Of a stretch of DNA of 64,000 nt, positions 39,082-47,119 are shown one piece after another (position 1 is the stretch's first letter; the number at the start of each line of letters is the position of its first letter). The DNA is from Flectonema sp. DT1601. Its lineage: Eukaryota > Euglenozoa > Diplonemea > Diplonemida > Diplonemidae. Where the stretch lies: positions 1,178,001-1,242,000 of the forward strand of contig OZ025799.1 in the NCBI GenBank assembly GCA_964019425.1. Reading direction: 5' to 3'. Under the pieces are notes generated by a model that had not been told where the DNA came from, did not search any database, and saw only the letters and a program-made list of their open reading frames with translations. Made by a program: the position numbers and the translations under genes.

Positions 39082-40818
39082 ATGAACGATGCAATAGAAG
39101 ATCAACTAAAGAGACTACTCAACAAACATTTCATAGAGGAAGGTGTTTATGATTTAGTAACAACTGAGGATGATGTTGATGAAGTACTTGAGATACTAAA
39201 CGACAACTATGAGATTAATAAGAAAGAGACATCAGGTGAAGGATATCTGAGAGTTGTATTAGGAAAGTGTAAATCAATGTTTGGGATATCAGGAACAGTA
39301 AGATTCTATCTGGAGATGAATAACCATCGATACTTGTCAGACAATTTCCAAATTGAAATGATCGACAAAACATCTGAAGGGGAGGTCTCACTAAACCTGA
39401 CGCACCTTTTCAAACTTTCAAAAACTGAAACCGAAACGCTTCTCCAACAGAAACAGTTGTTGGAATTATATTTATTTGTTAATTCGAATGGATTAATCCT
39501 CCCAATTGGTCACTGCAACATACCTTGGAGATCATCACTGATTGGTAACACACCTTCATTAGAATTATCACTTTCATCATATCGAAGTTCAATACCTGTT
39601 TGCCTTATTGATGTCCAACTGGAATACGTTCCTGCTGCTGGTAAACTTCTCACAACAGAAGCAAAATTAAGTGAGCAACTCTCACTTGAGAGAGAAGGTG
39701 AGAGACAGAGGTCACTGACAGTAATAAATTACACTAAAAAATGGATTGGAAACCTCTCTCCTGACAGACACATTATAACAACAGTCGAGGTAGTCGGAAG
39801 TTGTGATATTATTTGTGTAACTAATTTTATTCAACCAATAGAGTCGGCTGCGAAGTTACTAAACACACCCATGCATGCTGCAAGATTTATATCTCTGTTG
39901 GGTGACTCACGACTATCACATAGTTCTAATTGTGAACCATCACCTAACATGGAAGTTTGGCATCCTCCTGGCAGTCTGTTAGCAGCTGGCTCGGCTTTAC
40001 CAGCGGAAAAGGCAACCCTACTATGCTCACTGCTATTGGGGTTTAAACTTGACGCATATGTAGGAACTGGTGTTGACATGTTGGGTGCGAAGGTTTTTGT
40101 AGTTTTGATCAAAGAAGGAGACACTGACGGAGTATCAGTTTGGCATCCGGAGACGGGAAAGAAATTTCCATGGAAAGACAAGTCTGTGTTGAATCACATT
40201 AAAGAAATCCATTCTGTTTTTAACGACAATAACTTGTTTGTAAATCTTCAATCTATTTGTAACATTCATGATGTCTGTTACAGATTTAATGAAAATCATC
40301 TTTGGAAGAGTTTTGATCCAACTGTGGCGAAGTCGGGAATGCAGGGAAGAATATTTTTTCCCAACCTACGTCCTCCCAGTGGAAATAATGAAACAAAACT
40401 ATCACAAGGAATAGAACAGAGTCTAGTCTTGAAATGCACTGAATACAGAGACGGATTAGCACTTGGAGGTACCGTTACTTGCAAAGGTCAAATAGCTGAT
40501 GCAATGTCGCAAAGTCTTTGGTTGTGTGAATTACAAGCGATAACTTTAAAAGAACTTGATCCTCATAAATTATTTGAGAGTTCTTGCATGGCTGCCGTAC
40601 CTTCTAAGTGTACATTGAGAGCAATCCCTATAAACCACAATCACTCACAGCCAGATTGTATCTTTTCATCGATCATCTCATCTCCAGATATCAGATCGTT
40701 ATTAGAAACATCGAACTCCAATACCTGTATTACAATAAAATCAAAAGTTACAATCTATCCTGAGGATGTAACTTCAACGTGGACTATTGTTGCTGTTTTT
40801 TATAACAACATCGAGTGA
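39082..40818 (+). CDS. CEP76: Centrosomal protein CEP76 homologue
   Basis: This 578-residue protein is colinear with vertebrate CEP76 (about 660). An N-terminal helix (IEDQLKRLLNKHFIEEGVYD) precedes a C2-like domain (about 55-190). A conserved linker follows (LLTTEAKLSEQLSLEREGER, KKWIGNLSPDRHIITTVEV, LNTPMHAARFISLLGD). The transglutaminase-like domain (about 270-420) has LLCSLLLGFKLDAYVGTG and VSVWHPETGKKF, and a conserved C-terminal domain ends in TIYPEDVTSTWTIVAVFY. CEP76 acts at centrioles and limits their reduplication, and CEP76-type domains recur in ciliary proteins. The catalytic Cys and His positions of the transglutaminase fold are not kept here (ALPAEKATLL and LGAKVFVVLI), so it is a scaffold rather than an enzyme. 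The start at 39082 is preferred over the out-of-frame ATG at 39078. Confidence 0.85.
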   Translation: MNDAIEDQLKRLLNKHFIEEGVYDLVTTEDDVDEVLEILNDNYEINKKETSGEGYLRVVLGKCKSMFGISGTVRFYLEMNNHRYLSDNFQIEMIDKTSEGEVSLNLTHLFKLSKTETETLLQQKQLLELYLFVNSNGLILPIGHCNIPWRSSLIGNTPSLELSLSSYRSSIPVCLIDVQLEYVPAAGKLLTTEAKLSEQLSLEREGERQRSLTVINYTKKWIGNLSPDRHIITTVEVVGSCDIICVTNFIQPIESAAKLLNTPMHAARFISLLGDSRLSHSSNCEPSPNMEVWHPPGSLLAAGSALPAEKATLLCSLLLGFKLDAYVGTGVDMLGAKVFVVLIKEGDTDGVSVWHPETGKKFPWKDKSVLNHIKEIHSVFNDNNLFVNLQSICNIHDVCYRFNENHLWKSFDPTVAKSGMQGRIFFPNLRPPSGNNETKLSQGIEQSLVLKCTEYRDGLALGGTVTCKGQIADAMSQSLWLCELQAITLKELDPHKLFESSCMAAVPSKCTLRAIPINHNHSQPDCIFSSIISSPDIRSLLETSNSNTCITIKSKVTIYPEDVTSTWTIVAVFYNNIE

Positions 40819-41025
40819 ATGTGTTTGCTACTTTTGCTCTATTTATGTAATTCCTCAGGATGGCTGCGTACGTCAGTTTTCCTTAGATTGTTATTTATTT
40901 ATTTATTTCATCGGTTGAGTATCTTCGATTATTTTAATTATATTAACCAGCTTACCTTTTTGATATGCCGAGAGTCTGCTCTGAACTTCACATTCTTCAT
41001 TGAAGGGTATTTTCTTTAAATATAT

Positions 41026-41042
41026 CATCCCTCCCCTATTAG
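41026..41042 (+). promoter_or_regulatory. Putative trans-splice acceptor
   Basis: ATCATCCCTCCCCTATTAG ends 27 nt before the ATG at 41070, with the same C-rich block as other genes here. Confidence 0.45.
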
Positions 41043-41069
41043 AGTAAGAAAAAAGAGAATAAAAAAAAA

Positions 41070-42032
41070 ATGGAACCTGCTGGAGGTGTTAATTGGGATG
41101 CCCCAATGCAAACATATTCCCAACAACCAGGTGGGTATGACTACGGATACGATCCTACTCAAACTAATGAAGGAGGAGTTAGAAATAACGTGACTGGAGG
41201 TGAATACTCAACAGGAGGATATCAAACACAATCAGCAAACGCTCAATCACCAGAAGACGATGACGACCTTCCTTTATTAGAGGAATTGGGTATAAATCCT
41301 CAACACATTAAAGATAAAGCTCTTAGCGTCTTAAACCCTTTTAAAATTAAGAACACTGACAGCTGTAGAGAGTACATCGAAGACGAAGACTTAGCAGGTC
41401 CTCTCTGCTTTGCTCTTCTACTCGGGTTTGCAATGATGTTGGGCGGAAAAATGCATTTTGGACATATATATGGTACGTTTTATCATTGTTATTTGTTTTC
41501 CATCTTTCAAAAAAAATAATAAAACAATCAGCATATGGTGTTTCTGGATGTGGTCTTGTGTGGGGATTACTGAACCTGATGAATGAACCTGGTGTCGGAC
41601 TTCAATTTATTGTTTCTATTTTGGGTTATAATCTACTGCCGTTGGTATTCTTAGCATTCATGTCAGGATTAGGTGTTTTATTATTATCGTCAACTAGCGT
41701 GTTTATGTTGGTAATTTGTTCTGTTTTTATACTTTGGTCATCGTGGTGTTCTACAAGGGTATGTTTCTTTTTTTTTTTTTTGCATTTAACAAGTATTGTA
41801 AGAACAAAAAAAGAATGTTGGGTAGCACACGTAAACCTCCTTTAGCTTTATCAGTTTAAGTCGGTTCACGGTTTCGTGACACAAAGAAATTAATATCTTT
41901 TTCTCAAATGTATAAAACTAACCAAACCAACAGATGCTTGTGGTAGGTCTCAACATGGAACATCAGAGATGGTTATTGTTTTATCCTTTGTTGTTATTTT
42001 ACACAACATTTGCTCTTATAACAATATTCTAA
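41070..42032 (+). CDS. YIP1: YIP1/YIPF5-family Golgi membrane protein, three exons
   Basis: The exons are 41070-41472, 41532-41758 and 41934-42032; spliced, they encode 242 residues. A polar, Gln/Gly/Tyr-rich N-terminus leads to the family hallmarks LPLLEELGINPQHIKDK, LNPFK and DEDLAGPLCFALLLG. The spliced part then gives GKMHFGHIYAYGVSGCG, LLNLMNEPGVGLQFIVSILG and a final membrane helix with YPLLLFYTTFALITIF, which aligns end to end with human YIPF5. There are five membrane segments. Yip1 proteins bind prenylated Rab GTPases and Yif1 and act in ER-Golgi vesicle traffic. The homology across both joins is the best evidence in the window for cis-introns (59 nt GTACGT...AATCAG; 175 nt GTATGT...AACAG). 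A frame that reads through into either intron stops soon after. Confidence 0.9.
41473..41531 (+). other. cis-intron 1 of the YIP1-family gene
   Basis: Donor GTACGT; acceptor ATAATAAAACAATCAG; 59 nt; phase 1. Removing it restores the conserved HFGxIY...GC segment of the family at the right length. Confidence 0.85.
41759..41933 (+). other. cis-intron 2 of the YIP1-family gene
   Basis: Donor GTATGT followed by a T run; branch-like ACTAAC about 10 nt before the acceptor CCAAACCAACAG; 175 nt; phase 0. It carries the reverse-oriented copy of the dispersed 24-mer at 41851-41874. Confidence 0.85.
41851..41874 (-). repeat. Dispersed 24-mer, copy B (reverse orientation)
   Basis: This is the inverse copy of 6713-6736, with 22 of 24 positions identical, inside an intron. 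Confidence 0.5.
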
Positions 42033-42714
42033 CCCAGCATTTGATTGCTTCTGTAGAAAACCAAACGGTCCTACACGACCCTAAAGATCTGTTCTCTTGT
42101 GAAGGGGCTACTAACTTGACTATTAGCGGGGGAGTAATCAGAAGACCTGACTTCGTCCTTCAATGATTTTAGTCACACGATTGATGGAAGTTCGTTAGCT
42201 AGCCACTTCTTCAGTTACTATGATGGGATTTCGTTTTTTCTTTTTTTAGAAATACTCGCTGAGGCTATATTTAGGTTCGATGTTCAAATGGATTTTTTGT
42301 CGTGTAAAAAAAAAAACACACTCTGTAGGAAAACAATTCTTTGGAACACCCGATGAGGAATATTAGTATTTGTGATTGTTATCAACGAAGAGAATAAAAT
42401 AATTCTTATTCGTTGATACTGAATCTGTTTTTTTTTTTTTTTTGAAATACAAAAAAAAAAAAAAAAAAAAAAAGAAGAAGAAGAAGAGGGAGAATGTCAT
42501 TTTCTGTTCCTGAATTTGTTTCTTCAACTGACTGTTGGAACCTGTGAAATGATTCCAACTTACAGAGATATAAGAAATACAAAAAGAATATAACGGAAAC
42601 ATGTTTGATAAAGCGAACCTTAACTCGTGAGCAACTTTTTTCGTTTTTTCATTTTTTTTTCTTTCTTTCATTTTCTATTCCCCACACCAGTTACACACAC
42701 ACAACAGAAAGAAG
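42033..42714. other. Homopolymer-rich spacer
   Basis: There is no gene apart from the end of the YIP1-family transcript. It holds T and A runs at 42426-42471 and an AAG repeat at 42472-42488. A long pyrimidine tract ending CCCCACACCAG at 42690 precedes the next gene. Confidence 0.6.
42661..42690 (+). promoter_or_regulatory. Putative trans-splice acceptor
   Basis: A 30-nt pyrimidine-rich tract ending CACCAG lies 24 nt before the ATG at 42715. It is one of the clearest examples in the window. Confidence 0.55.
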
Positions 42715-44244
42715 ATGTCGCCTACCAATGACCTTACTGAAATAGAGTCTCATCACCAGATTGCTATCGAAGCTGGACTTTTGTATTGGAATAATGATTT
42801 TGAAGGAGGTCGTCAAAAGTTAAGTTCAATTATAGAAACCCCGAGAGGTATGTTAGAAGAGTCATGTCTTTCATTAGCTGAAGACATGTTGAAGGGATCT
42901 GATAAAAAGAAATTAGTTGAAAAGTTTCAAGCAGCAGGAGCGAGTGCAGAGAAATGTTTAGAAACCAAAACATCATTCTACAAGAAGATATCAAAAATAT
43001 TAAAATCAAATCAAACTCCCGTAAGCATCCAATCTCTTGAGTTCCATCTCATTGTGGCTGACTGTTTACTCGATGCGTCTCTTGGACAGCTTCAATCCGG
43101 GAGTTACTTATCTGGCACTCTTGGCTTACGAAAAGCCTTCTCTTCATACACCCAACTCCGAAACACTTCCATTCAGTTTGAAAAAAACAACCAAAAATCA
43201 CCGCGTTTTATCACAGACGGTTATAAGTTTGGATTGGGTGCATTTTATCTTTGCCTTTCAGTATTACCTCATTCAGCTATTCTTATGTTGAAGATAGCAG
43301 GTATCCACATCGATCCTGTTAAAGGAAATCAATACCTAACTTCTGTTGTAAAAGGACGTGGAGTTCGATACCCGGTGGCGGCGATTATTTTGTTGGGATT
43401 TTATTTGTGTTCACCGAGTGGATTTGAGGCTCCGTCAATGATAGAAGCAAAGGAAATATTATCAGCTGTGGAGAAGGATTTTCCTGAGAACAAGAACTTC
43501 ATGATATTCGATGCATACTATCACAGAAAGAGGGGTGACTTCAACGAGGCACTCTCGATAGTCTCGAAGACAATCACGGGATCAGCAGATGACAATATTC
43601 CGCTATTCGTGAAGGCGGAACTTTTATTTGTTCTTCTTCGATTTCATGAATGCATTTCAACTATCGAATCACTGCTCAGCTCTGGGCATGTGAATTCAAG
43701 CTTTGCTCATTATGAACAAATCCTTTTTATGTTATCCGCCTCATACTATGCTACTGGTGATGTTCTTAAGGGAGATAGCGTACTTGAAACAGTCTCACCT
43801 GATAGCGTTTATCGAAAGGCAATGCAAAGCAAGTCAGGTGGGTTTTCAAGAACAGGAATGTTCTTAGCTCCGATTCTTTACTCAATTCTAAACAGAGATT
43901 TCAATCATCTGAACCCTGAGGGTGTGTCCAATATGTTAACATTTATAAACAAACAACTTATCCGTATTGGTACTGGTGATGACTACTGTTCTTGTTTGAG
44001 TGCTTTAGCAAAGGCAATGCTCGCATCAGATAGAGATTCGATGGTACCGGTGTTGTCATTTAAGAAACAATTTCCGACCTTGTCAGCTGCTGCTGCATAT
44101 GAAATCTCTTCAAGGGATTATCAGAATGGTAATTTTACTTCTTCAAAGTCATATTTACAAACTGCGTCAAAAATTGATTTCAAGTTCGATTCTCTCTCGA
44201 AGAGAATTTCAGTAGCGATGGATCAGGTAAGCGAAAAACTGTAG
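42715..44244 (+). CDS. TTC39/IML2-family tetratricopeptide-like protein
   Basis: This 509-residue protein matches the TTC39 (animals)/Iml2 (yeast) family over its length. The signature ADCLLDASLGQLQSGSYLSG with TLGLRKAFSSYTQLRN (about 114-150) is followed by FGLGAFYLCLSVLPHSAILML (about 178-198) and IAGIHIDPVKGNQYL. TPR-like helical pairs then run to the C-terminus (FDAYYHRKRGDFNEALSIV, EISSRDYQNGNFTSSKSYL). Iml2 has a reported role in lipid-dependent clearance of protein inclusions; TTC39 members affect lipid metabolism. The frame ends MDQVSEKL, where CAG|GTAAGC is a good donor. Splicing to 44322 would swap the last five residues for 41 others, but the plain end already matches family length. 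Confidence 0.82.
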   Translation: MSPTNDLTEIESHHQIAIEAGLLYWNNDFEGGRQKLSSIIETPRGMLEESCLSLAEDMLKGSDKKKLVEKFQAAGASAEKCLETKTSFYKKISKILKSNQTPVSIQSLEFHLIVADCLLDASLGQLQSGSYLSGTLGLRKAFSSYTQLRNTSIQFEKNNQKSPRFITDGYKFGLGAFYLCLSVLPHSAILMLKIAGIHIDPVKGNQYLTSVVKGRGVRYPVAAIILLGFYLCSPSGFEAPSMIEAKEILSAVEKDFPENKNFMIFDAYYHRKRGDFNEALSIVSKTITGSADDNIPLFVKAELLFVLLRFHECISTIESLLSSGHVNSSFAHYEQILFMLSASYYATGDVLKGDSVLETVSPDSVYRKAMQSKSGGFSRTGMFLAPILYSILNRDFNHLNPEGVSNMLTFINKQLIRIGTGDDYCSCLSALAKAMLASDRDSMVPVLSFKKQFPTLSAAAAYEISSRDYQNGNFTSSKSYLQTASKIDFKFDSLSKRISVAMDQVSEKL

Positions 44245-45800
44245 AAAAAAAAAAAAGTTGGGTGGATTCAATATGTAAGGGGAAAAGGCAAAAAAATAAA
44301 TTGACATGAAGAAACCTTCAGGTGGACACGTCTTTCATTGCCTTGTTGTTTTCTAAGAGAAAAGATTCTACCCCTCAGCGTATTCGAAGGCAACTTAAAT
44401 TGGTAAATAGCTGGTCAAGTATCACACCTGTTTTTCTTTTTTTTTGAACATCCTGGCCTTCAGAATGGACAAAATAAATAAATAAATAAAGAATTAGGCT
44501 ATCAAAGCAGAGGATCCAATTCATAGCAAGAAAAAAAAAGATTGGTCGCTCTTACTTTTTTTTTCTTCTTCGATTTTTGTGTTTTATATTGTAGAAGCTT
44601 TGGAAGGAGAGATTTCTTTCTAAACATCATTCTCATACATTTTCATTTCATTGCATTTCTTTTTTTTGAAGTCCGTTGAATTCTGTTTTTTCCCGTTTTC
44701 GTTTTATACTGTTCTGTTTTTTTTCTGTTTGGAAAAAAAAAAAAAAAAAAAGAGAGTTATTCTGAACAAGTGGTAATTGTGATCGCAAAATCGTAGGCAG
44801 ATTTTCAATTTGCTCAACATGCAGACGGATTAACACGTATTCAGGTTATCTTTTTGTTATGTAAGAAAGCTTTAATGTTCAAATTCCTCATTTCATTTCA
44901 TTTTCTCTTTATCAATGTTACTTTTTGGTTAAGATTGCTAGACCCTTCTCATTATTGTGTCTTTGAGGGGGAGGGGGACACTTTGTTACAATGAATTTGT
45001 GTTGTAGAGGGAATCTCCCCATGGGGGTTTTTAAAAAAAAAAAATAAACAAATAAACATCCCTACTCAGCTCCACGCTAAGAAGTCTGGTGACGCAAAAT
45101 GCAACAGGAAGCTGTTTGTTTTGGGATTTTTCTTTTCCCTGTTTCCTCTTTAGGGTATTCTTATTGCTTTGGTATTTTCATCGGACAGTTTCCCATCAAG
45201 TTACCCCCCTTTTTTTTTGTTTGCAAAATAACTTTTCTCGTAAGGTCTCTCTGATTACAATCGGACAGCAAGAGTTGGGTAACATGTGTCTGACGTCTTA
45301 AAAAAAAAGAAAAAGAAACGTATCTTCGCACATGAAACTCCTGCTGATCAAAATTATATAAAAAATAATAACAATCCTATCATTTGATTGATTCCTACTA
45401 TTTCACATTATGAACACAACCCTCGCAGAGTTGTTGTTTTGGTGTGCTGACTGGTCTTCGATATATTTGGGCTTTTAATTATAAGTTTGTTGAGACTGTT
45501 TTTTTTTTTTTTTTTTTTTAAAATTTAATTGTTTCCGCTCCTAACCTGAAATGAAAAAAATGAACGAAAAATAATGGATAACTACTTTATGGTGGGGTTT
45601 ATTATTCTTTTGGGTACACACAAACCGGGAGTGGTTTGTGTTTTTTCTCAAAGTTGCCTTCATATCCGGGGCATACAATGTGATAAAGTTTATATATGGT
45701 AACGTATTGTTACTTACTATTTGGCTTAAAGTCACAATCTAAAAACCATTTCTGATTCTCATGCTTTCAGTTTTCTGAGATAGACAAAGAGAATCATAAA

Positions 45801-45962
45801 ATGTGGAAAACCGCGGCAAGGAATCCACAGCACGTATGCTTTGTTTTCTTCCTCCCTATTCTTGCTTGGATAAAACAAGCAATCTTGTTTATTATTTTAC
45901 GCTGGCTGCCTTCTTATTTTCTTGCCTTGTCTCGGAAGATGCTATCGAAGGATATTTTATAA
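45801..45962 (+). CDS. Possible 53-residue membrane protein
   Basis: The ATG at 45801 follows a pyrimidine-AG (TTCTCATGCTTTCAG ending at 45770) by 30 nt, the spacing seen at real genes. The frame reads MWKTAARNPQHVCFVFFLPI and continues through a long hydrophobic stretch with Trp-Ile-Lys and Arg-Trp breaks to a basic end (LSRKMLSKDIL), TAA at 45960. A mini-protein with one or two membrane helices is possible. There is no recognised homologue, and an ORF this short could be chance. Confidence 0.3.
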   Translation: MWKTAARNPQHVCFVFFLPILAWIKQAILFIILRWLPSYFLALSRKMLSKDIL

Positions 45963-46070
45963 GAAGTCTTTCCTCCCGTCACCGTTAATAGACAGCCTTC
46001 GAGTTCTTGATATTGGTAATTTGCGATTAAAAGATAAAAAGAAATTTTTGAATTCTTATAACTTACCCTC

Positions 46071-46125
46071 CTCCCTTTGGTACTCCCTTTGGTACTCCCT
46101 TTGGTACTCCCTTTGGTACTCCCTT
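46071..46125. repeat. 12-bp tandem repeat
   Basis: TACTCCCTTTGG is repeated about four and a half times without visible change, indicating recent slippage. Confidence 0.85.
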
Positions 46126-47013
46126 AGAGTTACTCGATGAGTGAACCTCTTCAGAGGAGTATTCTATCTCGTAGCTGGTGCTAACTTGGATGGAAGTATG
46201 TTCTGTTCTTCTTACCTGCCGCTTAGAATTGCTTTGCAATATCCCTTATTAGTCTTTCAGTTACTTGTCACTCACATCACTTATCTTAAACTGGCTGCCT
46301 AAGTGATGTGGTGATGGTTTGTTTTGTTTTTATTGCATTGAATTAAACTTCTGAAGTGACGTTCAATTCTGACTCTTCGGACGTTTGTTTACGTGAGTTG
46401 AGTATTTTATGTTTTGTTAAATCTTTTCCCTCTCCTACTCTAGTAAAGCAAGACAAAATAAAAAGGTGGGGAAATGATACAGTTTCGTCGTGGAAGAGTC
46501 CTTCTCGTCTGGCTGCCTCGCTTCATGGACTCCTTTGTGTGTTCGGTTACTTCTTAACTTACGGTGCAAAAAAAAAAAAAAAAAAAACCATTGCATCCAC
46601 GCTTTTCTTGCTTCATTTGGTTGCGTTTTTTTTTTTCTTTTACATTAAATAAAGTGTGAAAATACTCTTGTTGAATGGGTCGTAAGAATATCTTTTTCCA
46701 AACACCCTGTAAGTTACTTTCTTATTTAACTAATCTTTTGATGTGGTTAAAGTGATTTTCCCCCCCTTTTTTTTTTCTTCCTTTTTTCCATGCTGAGTTC
46801 GAAAGCGGCCACTGCGGGTCCTCTGCTGCTGTAATTACTGACCAGCTAACTAACTTTTTTATTCCCTTCGGGAAATTATGATGAAAAAAAGCAGGTTATA
46901 TACCTGCTGTTGTTGCCCTTTTCAGGTAGTTTTTCATCAAAAGAAAAAAAAGAAAAAAAAAACCACCCAGAGCACAAGATGTGAAGTATTCCTTATGGTT
47001 TACCCATCACTGC

Positions 47014-47035
47014 TGTGTCACTTCGCAGTGACACA
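47014..47035. repeat. Perfect 9-bp hairpin
   Basis: TGTGTCACT and AGTGACACA flank the four-base loop TCGC, in the leader region of the AlkB-like gene and before its acceptor. Confidence 0.65.
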
Positions 47036-47087
47036 ACACAACTCTGTAATGATGTGAGTGTAATGTAGGCTGATCGTTTGTTTAATT

Positions 47088-47110
47088 CCCATCCTCTCTC
47101 TCTCTCTTAG
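47088..47110 (+). promoter_or_regulatory. Putative trans-splice acceptor
   Basis: CCATCCTCTCTCTCTCTCTTAG ends 9 nt before the ATG at 47120. The upstream position fixes this ATG as the likely start. Confidence 0.55.
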
Positions 47111-47119
47111 GTACTTAAT

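Larger units (their letters stand above)
44245..47119. other. Largest gene-poor region (2.9 kb)
   Basis: Apart from a possible 53-codon ORF at 45801-45962, I find no supportable gene. The region holds A/T runs (44560, 44738-44752, 45500-45522, 46566-46585), a 12-bp tandem repeat at 46071-46125, several short hairpins (GCAGGT/ACCTGC near 46890; 47014-47035) and many pyrimidine tracts. It may hide trans-spliced non-coding RNAs or a gene with several small exons. Confidence 0.5.

Noticed and set aside
39078-39152. ATG four bases upstream of the CEP76 start as the true start
   Set aside because: That frame stops after 24 codons, whereas the frame at 39082 matches CEP76 along its whole length. 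It is at most a short overlapping upstream ORF.
46356-46652. Open frame of 98 codons near 46.4 kb
   Set aside because: It begins with GTG rather than ATG and ends in homopolymer-coded Lys and Phe; there is no upstream acceptor of the usual kind.
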